DNA of 64,000 nucleotides. Origin: an uncultured Bacteroidota bacterium (lineage in GTDB: Bacteria > Bacteroidota > Bacteroidia > Bacteroidales > GWA2-32-17). The number at the start of each line of letters is the position of its first letter. Position 1 is the first letter of the stretch. The position numbers and the translations under genes were made by a program. Below the pieces are notes generated by a model that worked only from the letters and a program-made list of their open reading frames with translations, ran no database searches and had not been told where the DNA came from. The stretch lies in contig CAILUD010000040.1 in assembly GCA_903837285.1 (NCBI GenBank), positions 21,943 through 85,942 of the forward strand, in the 5' to 3' direction. This document shows, in pieces, positions 1 through 9,069 of the stretch.

Positions 1-354
1 TTTAATAATATCAGTAATGTAATTTGGATTATTAATATGATAGAAAATAGTTGCACTATCGCATAATGTTAAGGTTTTTGCTGATTTGTATAACATGTAT
101 TTAACACGAATGTTTGCCTGTGATATTTCACCATTAGATGCAAACATTAATTCATTACTTTTTATGCTAAAATATATTTTTGATGAGGTATCGGTTTCAT
201 TAAAAACAACATATTGTGGGTGAATTGTAGTACTTCCAGGGTTGTATATAAATGAAACATTCAAGTTTCGTGAACCGCTTGAATTTTGATAAGTTGCACA
301 CGAGGTTGCTAAAAGAGAAATTAAAAAAATAAAAATTGCAAAACGAACTATCAT
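1..354 (-). CDS. GWxTD-domain lipoprotein, N-terminal part (runs off the left edge)
   Basis: The reading frame is open from an ATG at 354 to the window edge, about 118 codons. The N-terminus is a hydrophobic signal peptide ending in a lipobox (LLATSC, Cys19), so this is a predicted lipoprotein. The following residues (NLNVSFIYNPGSTTIHPQY, then a NETD segment and a SNELMFA segment) match the start of Bacteroidota GWxTD-domain proteins as I remember them. The GWxTD motif itself would lie outside the window. It is last in the minus-strand run and follows the T9SS plug gene by about 100 bases. Function is unknown. The family call is by pattern only. Confidence 0.7.
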   Translation of the reverse strand, partial: MIVRFAIFIFLISLLATSCATYQNSSGSRNLNVSFIYNPGSTTIHPQYVVFNETDTSSKIYFSIKSNELMFASNGEISQANIRVKYMLYKSAKTLTLCDSATIFYHINNPNYITDIIK

Positions 355-455
355 TGCTTATTATAAAAGAACAAAATTAAGATTTTTAATGTAATTGCTT
401 ATTGTAAAATTATAAACTTATTTAATTATTCTGAAATTCGGAGTATTTAGGCTTA

Positions 456-1745
456 TTACTTTTGAGTAACAGAATTAATAACTTTTATACCTGTTAGCCT
501 ATCATATTTAGAAGTTATATCATGCCAGTAAACAAAAATTAAGTAATCGTTTTCGGTTTCGTAATGATTACCTTCAATAAAACCTAAATCAGCCTCAGGG
601 CTTCCATCTTTCATATAAGCGTATTGATAATCGTAAAAGCCTTGTTTTATAAACATAGTAATTTGATATGCTTTCTTCGAATAATTATAAGTCATCATAT
701 TGATTTTATTACATCTCCAATCGCTAATTGCCCCAAAAATATACATGTTACCATCAACCATGGGAGCATCATATGGCAATAAAAAAGTAGCATAAACATA
801 ATCGGCTTCAACGTCGCTATCAATACCAATAGAGTTTTTTACAAGAAATTTTCCGTTTAAATCCTGTAATTGAAAATAAATTTTGAAAGTTCTTTTTTCA
901 TCAGGTTCCATGTAATAATGAAAATATGGTTTTTCGAAATTTATTGATTGAACATGCTCAGATTGATAACGAGTACTTTTTGCGTCAATCCACCTGAATT
1001 CACTTCCTCCTGGAAAAAGATTGCCGTCTTCATAATTGTAAATCAGTTCGTTATCTTTTACAAAAAGAGGTTTTAAATCTGTAATAGCATTATCCCAGCG
1101 GTAATTCTGACTTAAAATAATTTTGATATCCTGAAAAGGATCGTTGCATGTATATGCGTTTTTAATTGTAAAATCAACCTCCTGATGACTTTTCATTAAA
1201 TCAACTTGTGTTGCTCTTCGTACAGATGCTACGATTTCGGTTTTACTTTCAACTACAAAAAAACGGCGTGTAAGTACAAGGTTTTCTTTGTTGCTATCTT
1301 CGTAAACCATTAACAAATAATTTCCTGAAACCTTAAGTTTTACGTTTTCATTTGGAAAAGTAATTTTATAATGAATGAAATTACATAATGTGTTAAAAGA
1401 TTGTTTGTATTCGGTTACCGGATTATCAGAAAATCCGTCAATATAGTCAATAGCTGACAGTTGTGATGGTTGCCAGTTGCTATTGCAATGAATTAAGGAA
1501 TATGAGAAATTCCCAATGTTATCAGAAAGTTCATCAAAAGTTATAGCAATTGTATCATTTGTATTTAGCTCAATAAATGGGTAAGATAACTCAAAGCCTT
1601 GTCTGAAAGTTAAAGGAGTCTTAATAGTTTCTTTGTAAATAAAATTATCATAACGAAGTGACTTGTTTGTAAAATAGTCATCTTGAGCAAATAAGAAGAT
1701 TGACTGGAAGGTAAATATTAGAATTATTATAATTTTAATAAGCAT
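456..1745 (-). CDS. Type IX secretion system plug protein (DUF5103 family)
   Basis: About 429 residues from the ATG at 1745. The frame is open further upstream to 1820, but only the ATG at 1745 gives a proper signal peptide (MLIKIIIILIFTFQSIFLFA, then Q), and the longer form would overlap the preceding gene. The mature part (YFTNKSLRYDNFIYKETIKT, ITFDELSDNIGNFSYSLIHC, later a FLLPYDAPMVDGNMYIFGAISDW stretch and a GFYDYQYA motif) matches DUF5103, now named the T9SS plug domain. In Flavobacterium the Plug protein blocks the SprA translocon channel from the periplasmic side; that role is known for the family and inferred here. Other T9SS traits in this window (sorting domain at 17.6 kb, SprB repeats at 62-64 kb) agree. 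Confidence 0.82.
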   Translation of the reverse strand: MLIKIIIILIFTFQSIFLFAQDDYFTNKSLRYDNFIYKETIKTPLTFRQGFELSYPFIELNTNDTIAITFDELSDNIGNFSYSLIHCNSNWQPSQLSAIDYIDGFSDNPVTEYKQSFNTLCNFIHYKITFPNENVKLKVSGNYLLMVYEDSNKENLVLTRRFFVVESKTEIVASVRRATQVDLMKSHQEVDFTIKNAYTCNDPFQDIKIILSQNYRWDNAITDLKPLFVKDNELIYNYEDGNLFPGGSEFRWIDAKSTRYQSEHVQSINFEKPYFHYYMEPDEKRTFKIYFQLQDLNGKFLVKNSIGIDSDVEADYVYATFLLPYDAPMVDGNMYIFGAISDWRCNKINMMTYNYSKKAYQITMFIKQGFYDYQYAYMKDGSPEADLGFIEGNHYETENDYLIFVYWHDITSKYDRLTGIKVINSVTQK

Positions 1746-1798
1746 GGAAAATTTTTCTTCAAAAGTAGTAAATACCATGCCAAAAGAAGAATAACTTA

Positions 1799-2254
1799 TT
1801 ATTCTTTGGAAGGCGAACAACCTTTAAGTTGTTTTAAAAGTTCATGTTTAAACTGTCGTTCAGCTTGACTCAGTTCCATTATTTTAGTTACAGGAAGAAC
1901 TTTTTTAAATTTCACATAATAATCGGCATCTAATTTTGAAGATGCTACTTCAAGTTCTATAAGTTTGTCAGAAAGTGCTTCTACTTCTTTAATGGTAAGA
2001 GTCTCTTTATTTTTCTTATAATTCTGCATTATTGATTTTTCCTCTTTTTCTAAATCTTCCGATTTTTTATTTTTTTCATTATAAACAGGCCAGAATTGTT
2101 GGGCTTCTTCAACGGTTAAGTTTAATTTTTCAGTTATAAAACTTACTTTCTGAGCTTTAATTTGTTCTTTCTTTTTGCATTGTTCGTCGCACTGAGCTGA
2201 TGAATTATTATAGAAAAATGCAAGAACCGATAGAATTATTAATATTTTTTTCAT
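1799..2254 (-). CDS. Small periplasmic Spy/LTXXQ-like helical protein
   Basis: About 151 residues with signal peptide MKKILIILSVLAFFYNNSSA, then Q. An alternative ATG two codons upstream (2260) is possible. The mature protein is charged and helical, with a CDEQC motif near the N-terminus and a LNLTVEEAQQFWPVYNEKNK segment. That LT..EA..FWP pattern is typical of small proteins encoded beside Bacteroidota ECF sigma factors, often annotated as sensor of ECF-type sigma factor and loosely related to Spy/CpxP chaperones. It follows the putative anti-sigma gene almost without a gap. A role in periplasmic stress sensing is inferred from context only. Confidence 0.6.
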   Translation of the reverse strand: MKKILIILSVLAFFYNNSSAQCDEQCKKKEQIKAQKVSFITEKLNLTVEEAQQFWPVYNEKNKKSEDLEKEEKSIMQNYKKNKETLTIKEVEALSDKLIELEVASSKLDADYYVKFKKVLPVTKIMELSQAERQFKHELLKQLKGCSPSKE

Positions 2255-2261
2255 AATCATT

Positions 2262-2708
2262 TTAATAAGCTTCTGCTATTAGGTTTTCGTCAACATCATC
2301 AACTAAATAATCAATAATATCATCACCTTCAACTTTTGATTCTGTTGTATATGAAGATTCTGAGGTGTTTGAAGTCATAACATCAACAATATGGTTTTCG
2401 TCAACAAATGAAAGTTCTGCATCAGTAGTATCGGCAATTACCGAAATTGTTGCAATGTTTGTGTTTATTGTTTTTGGATTTTTTGTGAATTGATAAATAC
2501 TGAAACTTAAAGTTGTTACGATTATAATTGAAGCCGCTACTGCAATCCTGCTTCCCCAAGTTTTCCACATCGAAATTTTAGGTGCAAGTTGGGTTTCATT
2601 TTCTATTTTTTGCATAACACTTTCCGCAAAGTTTTCAAAATATCCTTCTGGTACTTTAAAAGGATTTTTTTTGCTGAAAAGCTCGTTATTTTCTGTGCTT
2701 TGTGTCAT
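2262..2708 (-). CDS. Putative anti-sigma factor, single-pass membrane protein
   Basis: 148 residues. The cytoplasmic N-terminus carries the NPFKVPEGYFENF motif (residues 15-27) often found in proteins following ECF sigma factors in Bacteroidota. One transmembrane helix lies at about residues 55-72, followed by an acidic, Thr/Ser-rich periplasmic tail. There is no zinc-finger HxxxCxxC, so it is not a classic ZAS-type anti-sigma factor. The position between sigma factor (35 bases upstream) and periplasmic protein (stop adjoining the next start) supports a sigma-regulatory role by inference. Confidence 0.6.
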   Translation of the reverse strand: MTQSTENNELFSKKNPFKVPEGYFENFAESVMQKIENETQLAPKISMWKTWGSRIAVAASIIIVTTLSFSIYQFTKNPKTINTNIATISVIADTTDAELSFVDENHIVDVMTSNTSESSYTTESKVEGDDIIDYLVDDVDENLIAEAY

Positions 2709-2742
2709 AATGGTTGGTTTGACAATCTTTAGTTAAAAAAGT

Positions 2743-3291
2743 TTAATCTGTTTTTAAAAATTCTTCTATTTTCTTTACTGCAAAATGATACGATGCCTTT
2801 AATGCACCTTCTGAAGTGCCTAATGCTGCTGACATATTTTCATAACTCATTTCATCAAAATATCTCATATTAAAAACCAGTTTTTGTTTATCGGGGAGTT
2901 GATGTATTGCCTGTTGAAGTTTAATTTGAGCTTTATCGCCATCAAAATATGGATCTGATTCAAGTTGTGTAGTAAAGTCATTGTTAGCATCGTCAATTTT
3001 AACAAAAAATCTTTTGTTTTTATTTTTTAAAAATGTGAGACATTCGTTAGTAGCAATTCTGTATAGCCAAGTAAATAGTTTAGAATCGCCCTGGAAATTT
3101 GGAAGCCCTTTCCAGATTTTAATAAATGTATTTTGTAGAATATCGTCGGTATCGTCATGGTCAATTACCATTTTACGCACATGCCAATAAAGCCTGACTT
3201 TATATTTTTGAATAAGTTCGTTAAAAGCAGAATTGCTCAGAGCGGGATTTCCAAAATCTTTTAAAATATCGTTATCGTCACGCTCTGTCAT
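2743..3291 (-). CDS. ECF-type RNA polymerase sigma factor
   Basis: 182 residues with the two canonical ECF regions. Region 2, about residues 30-90, includes DDILQNTFIKIWKGL and FTWLYRIATNECLTFL. Region 4, about residues 130-180, has the LPDKQKLVFNMRYFDEMSYE helix-turn-helix. It starts 13 bases after the transketolase C-half gene, so it probably shares that transcript as well as any promoter of its own. It is first of a sigma / membrane protein / periplasmic protein module, an arrangement that couples envelope signals to transcription. The target regulon cannot be read from this window. Confidence 0.9.
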   Translation of the reverse strand: MTERDDNDILKDFGNPALSNSAFNELIQKYKVRLYWHVRKMVIDHDDTDDILQNTFIKIWKGLPNFQGDSKLFTWLYRIATNECLTFLKNKNKRFFVKIDDANNDFTTQLESDPYFDGDKAQIKLQQAIHQLPDKQKLVFNMRYFDEMSYENMSAALGTSEGALKASYHFAVKKIEEFLKTD

Positions 3292-3304
3292 TTAGTGTAA
3301 AAAA

Positions 3305-4264
3305 TTATGCGTTTTTTCTTGCAATAACTTTTTGTGCAGCACTTACAATTGCAGAAGTGTTTAATCCGAATTTGTCCATTAACTGATCGGGAGTTCCACT
3401 TTCACCGAATTTGTCATTAACAGCTACCATTTCAATATTAACAGGTAAATTAAGAGCTAGAAATTGTGCAATGCTGTCACCTAAACCACCATTTCTAAAA
3501 TGCTCTTCGGCTGTAACAACGCATCGGGTTTTTAAAACAGATTTTAAAACTGCCTGCTCGTCCAATGGTTTAATGGTATGAATATTTATTATTTCTGCAG
3601 AGATACCTTTTTCTTCTAAAATTTCTTTTGCTTCTAATGCTTTCCAAACCATATGTCCGGTTGCGAATATTGTTACATCTTTTCCTTCTTCGAAAACAAT
3701 TGCTTTTCCAATTTCAAAAATTTGATCTGGACTTGTAAAAATTGGAACAGATGGTCGGCCAAAACGCAAGTAAACCGGACCAATATATTCGCCAATTGCT
3801 ATTGTTGCAGCTTTTGTTTGATTAAAATCGCAAGGGTTAATTACAATCATATTAGGAAGCATTTTCATTAAACCAATATCTTCCATAATCTGATGTGTTG
3901 CTCCGTCTTCGCCAAGGGTTAATCCGGCATGTGAAGCGCAAATTTTTACGTTTTTATTTGAATAAGCTACACTTTGTCTAATTTGATCATAAACTCTTCC
4001 TGTAGCAAAATTTGCAAAAGAACTTGCAAACGGAATTTTATTGCCTATTGTTAAACCTGCAGCAACACTAATCATATTCGCTTCGGCAATTCCGCATTGA
4101 ATAAATCTTTCAGGAAATTCAGCAATAAAAGCATCTAATTTTAGCGAGCCTATTAAATCGGCACATAAAGTAACAACGTTTGGATTTTTTCTTCCAAGCT
4201 CTAAAATTCCTTCGCCAAAACCCGAACGAGTGTCTTTTTTTTCTTTTGCAATATATTTCTGCAT
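3305..4264 (-). CDS. Transketolase, C-terminal (pyrimidine-binding and C) subunit
   Basis: 319 residues equivalent to the second half of transketolase. It has the PYR-domain GIAEANM motif, whose Glu61 is the residue that activates the thiamine diphosphate (TPP) aminopyrimidine. It also has the conserved SHAGLTLGEDGATHQ segment and the ICASHAG/YLRFGRP region. It must pair with the N-terminal subunit (5649-6494) to transfer two-carbon units between sugar phosphates in the non-oxidative pentose phosphate pathway. Split transketolases are common in Bacteroidota and Archaea. Unusually, the two half-genes are separated by a vWA gene here. The spacing of 7 bases to that gene points to one operon. 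Confidence 0.92.
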   Translation of the reverse strand: MQKYIAKEKKDTRSGFGEGILELGRKNPNVVTLCADLIGSLKLDAFIAEFPERFIQCGIAEANMISVAAGLTIGNKIPFASSFANFATGRVYDQIRQSVAYSNKNVKICASHAGLTLGEDGATHQIMEDIGLMKMLPNMIVINPCDFNQTKAATIAIGEYIGPVYLRFGRPSVPIFTSPDQIFEIGKAIVFEEGKDVTIFATGHMVWKALEAKEILEEKGISAEIINIHTIKPLDEQAVLKSVLKTRCVVTAEEHFRNGGLGDSIAQFLALNLPVNIEMVAVNDKFGESGTPDQLMDKFGLNTSAIVSAAQKVIARKNA

Positions 4265-4271
4265 AATATTA

Positions 4272-5648
4272 TTATTTGATATAAAGCGGAATGGAACTGC
4301 CGCTAACTATTTTAAAAGTTTTATTTAATGTATACATCGATCGTTTTACATTTTTTGCTCTCCAAGAAACCTGATAATTACCTGGCAATAATGTGTAAGT
4401 TTGCTTCACTGCTTCATTATCAAGATTAACAACCCACTCAAGTTTATTGTCTTTTTCAACGTAAACACTTCCGTATCCTGCTGCATCCATCATAAAAGTA
4501 ATCATTCCGGGATCTGGAATTCTTACTGTTGTAGTATGACTTTGTGCAACATCAATATCATTTATTAATAATCTTGGAAGTGATAATACTTCTATATCAT
4601 AACTTCCAACTATGTATTTTTCGGTAGCATTAACATTTTGCACATTAATTGTATTCATTTTGCCTTTTTGGCGAACTATAAAATCAAGTTCTTTATATTG
4701 CTGGGTGTTAGCTTTTACAATAAGATAACCTTGAGGAGCATCGGCAGCAACAACTGTATGTTTTCCCGGTGTTAATTTTATGCTGTCAATAAAAACCGGC
4801 GGTATTGTATGAGCAACTAGACGATAGGTAGGAAGTTGATCTAAAATTAAAGTATCTGGAACACCTCTGTTATTAAGGGTATGAATAAAATTATATTTCA
4901 TTTTACCATTCTGTTTGTCGTAAAATGTCATGTTTACATCAGTTTCTGTAGGGTTCCCACCCTTGTCTAAAAGATTAACCTGCAAACTTGTATTGTTTAG
5001 TGCTTGTGAAATAACAATACCCAAAACTTCTTTGAATTGTGTTTCGTTTGCAGCGTCGAAATATTGCCCAACACATTCAAAAGTTTTTTTAAATTCTATA
5101 TCTAATCCAACTCCAATAACAAATGGTTTTAACATTACACCTTGTTTTTGTAATGCAAGTGAAACTGCGCATGGATCTCCATCGCAGGCTTCAATACCAT
5201 CGGTAATTAAAATAATTATGTTTCTGCTTTTTGTGCTTTTAGGAAAATCGAGTGCAGCACTCTCAAGAGAACGTGCAATAGGGGTCGTTCCTTGTGGTTG
5301 CAAGTTGTTAATAACTCCTTTTATCTTAGTGAAATTATTTTTTGCAAATGGAACTTCCAGTCGGGTGTCGTCACATCTTTGGGGCGGTACTACATATTGG
5401 TGACCGTAAACGCGTAATGCTACCTCTAAGTTTTCTACTGTTGACAAACTATCAAGCAAAGTACTCATCATTTTTTTTGCAACATTAATTTTACTGTCGG
5501 TTTCCCATTTTGCAAGCATGCTTTGAGAAGCATCAAAAACAAAAAGTATTCTGGTTAACGAAATAGCCTGATCTGTTTGTTGTGCAAATGATGTTTTAAA
5601 AACAAATAAAAGAATAAGAAAAACAATATTTACTTTAAAAAATCTCAT
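4272..5648 (-). CDS. Secreted vWA-domain protein between the transketolase halves
   Basis: 458 residues with a signal peptide (MRFFKVNIVFLILLFVFKTSFA, about 22 residues) and a von Willebrand A domain at about residues 30-220. The MIDAS metal site is intact: D39-A-S41-Q-S43, a QGTTPIARSLESA threonine segment and a ILITDGIEACDGDPC aspartate segment. Downstream are beta-rich repeats that look like PEGA/Ig-type surface domains. The product should be exported to the periplasm or cell surface, so it cannot act directly with the cytosolic transketolase. Its ATG follows the transketolase N-half stop codon directly, showing tight translational coupling. Function unknown; a metal-dependent adhesion or binding role is inferred. 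Confidence 0.82.
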   Translation of the reverse strand: MRFFKVNIVFLILLFVFKTSFAQQTDQAISLTRILFVFDASQSMLAKWETDSKINVAKKMMSTLLDSLSTVENLEVALRVYGHQYVVPPQRCDDTRLEVPFAKNNFTKIKGVINNLQPQGTTPIARSLESAALDFPKSTKSRNIIILITDGIEACDGDPCAVSLALQKQGVMLKPFVIGVGLDIEFKKTFECVGQYFDAANETQFKEVLGIVISQALNNTSLQVNLLDKGGNPTETDVNMTFYDKQNGKMKYNFIHTLNNRGVPDTLILDQLPTYRLVAHTIPPVFIDSIKLTPGKHTVVAADAPQGYLIVKANTQQYKELDFIVRQKGKMNTINVQNVNATEKYIVGSYDIEVLSLPRLLINDIDVAQSHTTTVRIPDPGMITFMMDAAGYGSVYVEKDNKLEWVVNLDNEAVKQTYTLLPGNYQVSWRAKNVKRSMYTLNKTFKIVSGSSIPLYIK

Positions 5649-6494
5649 TTAATAATCTCCTAATGTAACCGGAAGTTGCGCAAGTGCTTTTTCACATTGT
5701 TCGTTGTTAGGAGCATTGCCATGCCATTTATGTGTGCCCATCATAAAATCAACTCCCATTCCCATTTCTGTTTTCATTATAATAACGACTGGTTTACCTT
5801 TTCCAGTATTTGATTTTGCCAAATTTAATGTATCAACTACATTTTGCATATCGTTACCATTCATTTCTAAAACTATCCAGCCAAAACTTTCCCATTTTGC
5901 ATGTAAGTTTCCTAGCGAAAGAACTTTTTCGGTTGGACCATCAATTTGTTTGCCATTAAAATCAACAGTTGAAATCAGGTTGTCAATTCCTTTTGCAGCA
6001 GCAAACATAGCGGCTTCCCAAATCTGACCTTCCTGCAATTCGCCATCGCCATGAAGACTATAAACCAAATGAGTGTCATTAATCATTTTTTTAGCTAAAG
6101 CTGCACCACACGCAACAGATAATCCTTGACCGAGTGATCCGCTTGCCATACGAATTCCTGGTAAATGTTCGGCAGGAGTTGGATGTCCCTGAAGTCTTGT
6201 ATTTAATTTTCGAAATGTTGCAAGTTCGCTTACTGGAAAATATCCGCGATGTGCTAAAACACTATACCAAACAGGTGAAATATGTCCATTTGAAAGGAAA
6301 AATAAATCTTCATCAGATTCATTTATTTTAAAATTTTCAGGATTTACCTGCATTATTTCAAAATAAAGTGCTGTAATAAAATCTGCACATCCCAATGAAC
6401 CTCCGGGGTGCCCAGACTGCACTCCATGAACCATTCTTATTATATCGCGGCGAACTTGTGCTGCTACTGATTTTAAAGTTAAAATATCGGCCAT
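5649..6494 (-). CDS. Transketolase, N-terminal (TPP-binding) subunit
   Basis: 281 residues matching the first half of transketolase. Visible are the SGHPGGS phosphate/TPP loop (residues 27-33), the GHPTPAEHLPGIRMASGSLGQ block, and the TPP-binding GDGELQEGQIWEA to NGKQIDG motif. The pyrophosphate-binding subunit is inactive alone and is completed by the C-half at 3305-4264. A weak TAnnTTTG-like box (TACTTTTA in the minus sense) lies in the 90-base upstream gap, so transcription of the whole minus-strand run may start here. Confidence 0.93.
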   Translation of the reverse strand: MADILTLKSVAAQVRRDIIRMVHGVQSGHPGGSLGCADFITALYFEIMQVNPENFKINESDEDLFFLSNGHISPVWYSVLAHRGYFPVSELATFRKLNTRLQGHPTPAEHLPGIRMASGSLGQGLSVACGAALAKKMINDTHLVYSLHGDGELQEGQIWEAAMFAAAKGIDNLISTVDFNGKQIDGPTEKVLSLGNLHAKWESFGWIVLEMNGNDMQNVVDTLNLAKSNTGKGKPVVIIMKTEMGMGVDFMMGTHKWHGNAPNNEQCEKALAQLPVTLGDY

Positions 6495-6583
6495 AATTTA
6501 TTTAATATGGCTGTAAAAGTAATGAAATAGGTTTGAGTATTTTGAATGGTTAATAAAAATTGGAAAAGTATCAGAAAATTGAG

Positions 6584-7744
6584 TTAATTTCCCAGCTTTT
6601 CTAACTCAGCATCAGCATCTTTAGAGATTTTATAACTAGCTTTTGCTTTTATTTCTTTAAGAATTGGAATTGCCTTTTCTTTCTCTCCTTTTGCAATGTA
6701 TGCTTTTGCAAGACAAAGTTTTGATTTCCATTTATTGTTGTCGTTATTTGAGTTAGCTCCTTTTAAAGCATAAACTATTGCAGAATCCGTTTGTTCTTTA
6801 TTTAAAAAATCATTTGCTTTATCTAAATCAGAAACAAAAGATTCGTTATTCTGAATAACCGAAGAAAAACTAGTTGAAGTTGCAATTGTTTCTTCGGCTG
6901 AAGTACTTGGTGCATTTGCCTGTCCAGTTGAAACACCACCTGATATTTCGCCTTTTGAATTATCTGATTTATAATATCCGCGTTCTGCCTTATTTTTTTT
7001 GCTGGATTCGGAATCTTTTGATTTTACATCTTCGTCAGATTCTAGTTTTTTCTGATCTGCTAATACATCGCCTGCAACTGAGAATTTTCCCGGACTACTT
7101 TCTTTTTCTCTAGCATCTGTTGCAATAACTTTATCTGTAATAGTTGCATCTATGTTAGCTGTTTTAGAATTTTCTAATTCAACTATTTCTTGTTGTTCTT
7201 GTAATACTTCTTCAACAATTATATCGTCTGCAATAATTGGAGCAATAAATAGAGTTCTGGTATTATTACTTTTTTGAATTTCTTGTTTTAATAATGCATT
7301 TTTTTCAGTAGTTTCGGATACGTCTTTTGTAAAACCTAAATTATCTAATTGTTTTGCACCGGTTTCGGGTTGGGTCTCTTTAGGTTTATTTTTAATAACA
7401 TCATCCGCAACATAATTGGTTTCTGATGGAAGTAATAGTATTAAAGATGTTAGCGCTACTGCTATAAATAAAGATGCAGCAGTTGCATAAAGCCAGATTT
7501 TATTTTTTTTTGATATTTTATTAAAAATTTTTGAAACTACTTTTTCAGTTTCGTTTTCCAGTTCTTTTTCGTTTGAAAGGATAGAAATACCTTCAATATA
7601 ATCAGTGCACAATTCGCAATCGGCAAGATGATGCTCAACAACTCGAATTTGATCTCGAGAAAGAATTCCTTTCTGATAATCCCATAACATTTGTTCTTCG
7701 GGACAATCAGAAATTTTAAACGATATGTTTGATTTACTGAGCAT
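6584..7744 (-). CDS. Zinc-finger anti-sigma-like membrane protein with TPR-like tail
   Basis: 386 residues. The N-terminus has a ZAS-like H39-x3-C43-x2-C46 motif preceded by Cys14 in a CPEEQMLWDYQKG context, typical of zinc anti-sigma domains. One transmembrane helix is at about residues 82-104. The next 180 residues are low-complexity Lys/Glu/Ser and are probably disordered in the periplasm. The last about 85 residues (FVSDLDKANDFLNKEQTDSA, KLCLAKAYIAKGEKEKAIPI) form one or two TPR-like helical hairpins. Its start overlaps the end of the sigma gene by 11 bases, indicating translational coupling and partnership with that sigma factor. Confidence 0.75.
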   Translation of the reverse strand: MLSKSNISFKISDCPEEQMLWDYQKGILSRDQIRVVEHHLADCELCTDYIEGISILSNEKELENETEKVVSKIFNKISKKNKIWLYATAASLFIAVALTSLILLLPSETNYVADDVIKNKPKETQPETGAKQLDNLGFTKDVSETTEKNALLKQEIQKSNNTRTLFIAPIIADDIIVEEVLQEQQEIVELENSKTANIDATITDKVIATDAREKESSPGKFSVAGDVLADQKKLESDEDVKSKDSESSKKNKAERGYYKSDNSKGEISGGVSTGQANAPSTSAEETIATSTSFSSVIQNNESFVSDLDKANDFLNKEQTDSAIVYALKGANSNNDNNKWKSKLCLAKAYIAKGEKEKAIPILKEIKAKASYKISKDADAELEKLGN

Positions 7745-8318
7745 GGGTTTTTGTTAAGTAAATTTTTAAATTTCGTTTTCCGTTTTGAATAAAGCTTTTT
7801 ACATCATTTAATGTAAAGCCTGTTATTTCTGCTACTTCAACATAACTTTTATCTTGTATATAAAAAAGTTCGATGCAAGTGCGTTGTTTGTCAGAAAGGG
7901 TATTCATCGCTTCGGGTAATTTTGAAATATTAATTTCTGTTTCGTCTTTTTCGTCATGATGCGGAACAGTTCCATTTTCCATAAATGATTTCTCGTCATT
8001 TATAAATCTATTGGAGTTTTTAAACTTTGTTTTTTCTGAACGGATATACATTAAGCATTGATTTCTTGTAATCATATGCAACCAGGCTTTAAAACATTTT
8101 ACTTCGAACCTAAGTAAAGCTTCTATCAGTTTCTCAAAAACAAGCATTGTTATATCTCGTGCTTTTTCTTTATCTCGCAAATATTTTAGACATACAGAAA
8201 AAACAAAAGAGGCATATCGTTCAAACAAACGTCCAACAATTTCCGAGTTTTTTGTTTGTCGGTATTGCTCGATGAGTTCTTCATCAGTTTCAGACGTACG
8301 TTTGAATATCTTAAGCAA
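7734..8318 (-). CDS. ECF-type RNA polymerase sigma factor, second in the window
   Basis: 194 residues. Region 2 includes ARDITMLVFEKLIEALLRF and CFKAWLHMITRNQCLMYI. Region 4 is LSDKQRTCIELFYIQDKSYVEVAEITGFT plus a recognition helix. The only plausible start is a TTG at 8316-8318, because a stop precedes it in frame and no ATG is near. It is co-transcribed with the downstream zinc anti-sigma-like gene, overlapping by 11 bases. Sequence divergence from the sigma factor at 2743-3291 shows they are not a recent duplication. Confidence 0.88.
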   Translation of the reverse strand: MLKIFKRTSETDEELIEQYRQTKNSEIVGRLFERYASFVFSVCLKYLRDKEKARDITMLVFEKLIEALLRFEVKCFKAWLHMITRNQCLMYIRSEKTKFKNSNRFINDEKSFMENGTVPHHDEKDETEINISKLPEAMNTLSDKQRTCIELFYIQDKSYVEVAEITGFTLNDVKSFIQNGKRNLKIYLTKTHAQ

Positions 8319-8450
8319 AGAGTTGAATTTTATTATTCAACTGTAAAAATACAATTTTTACACCAAAAGAAATCAACAAGAATTTTTAAAGATCTTTTTA
8401 CAGAAATTATTTATTAATTTTACAATATATAACATTTTAAAATTTAAACT

Positions 8451-9026
8451 ATGATACATCAACTTCCTGCTTTAAAATTCGATTTAGATGCTTTAGCCCC
8501 AGTAATCAGCAAACAGACGCTAGAATTTCATTATGGAAAACATCATCAGGCCTACGTAAATAATTTAAATAACCTGATTAAAGAAACAAAATTCGAGAAT
8601 TCAACTTTAGAAACTATTGTTAAAGAAGCTGATGGTGGAATTTTTAATAATGCTGCTCAAATCTGGAATCATACATTTTATTTTGAAGCTTTTTCTAAAA
8701 ATGGAGGGGGAGAACCTTCAGGAAAAATTGCCGCTTTAATAGCAGATAACTTTGGTTCATTTGCTGATTTTAAAGAAAAATTCGCAAAAGCTGCTGTAAC
8801 ACAGTTTGGTTCAGGTTGGGCTTGGTTAGTTGTAAAAGCTGATGGCAAACTTGATATTATTCAGACTTCAAATGCAGCTTGTCCAATTAAAGATGGTTTA
8901 AAACCATTATTAACTTGTGATGTTTGGGAACATGCATATTATTTAGATTATCAAAACCGCCGTCCTGATTATGTTGAGGCATTCTGGAAAATTGTTGATT
9001 GGAAAGTTGTAGAAAATAGATTATAA
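8451..9026 (+). CDS. sodB: Superoxide dismutase, Fe-type or cambialistic
   Basis: 191 residues, normal family length. Cytosolic enzyme converting superoxide to hydrogen peroxide and oxygen. The four metal ligands are visible: His27 in LEFHYGKHHQAYV, the His of IWNHTFYFEAF, and Asp and His in the DVWEHAYYLDYQNRRP block. The GSGWAWLV motif and the AAQIWNHTFY context favour the iron or dual-metal class rather than strict Mn, though metal use cannot be settled from sequence. No signal peptide. It is a single gene divergent from the sigma operon, with a 130-base AT-rich upstream region. Confidence 0.96.
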   Translation: MIHQLPALKFDLDALAPVISKQTLEFHYGKHHQAYVNNLNNLIKETKFENSTLETIVKEADGGIFNNAAQIWNHTFYFEAFSKNGGGEPSGKIAALIADNFGSFADFKEKFAKAAVTQFGSGWAWLVVKADGKLDIIQTSNAACPIKDGLKPLLTCDVWEHAYYLDYQNRRPDYVEAFWKIVDWKVVENRL

Positions 9027-9069
9027 TTAGGGATATTTAAAGCGAGGACTCTTTAAATATTATTACAAT

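Noticed and set aside
2743..8318. The two ECF sigma modules as a duplication
   Set aside because: The sigma factors and their membrane partners differ in sequence and architecture (no zinc finger in one, zinc finger plus TPR tail in the other).
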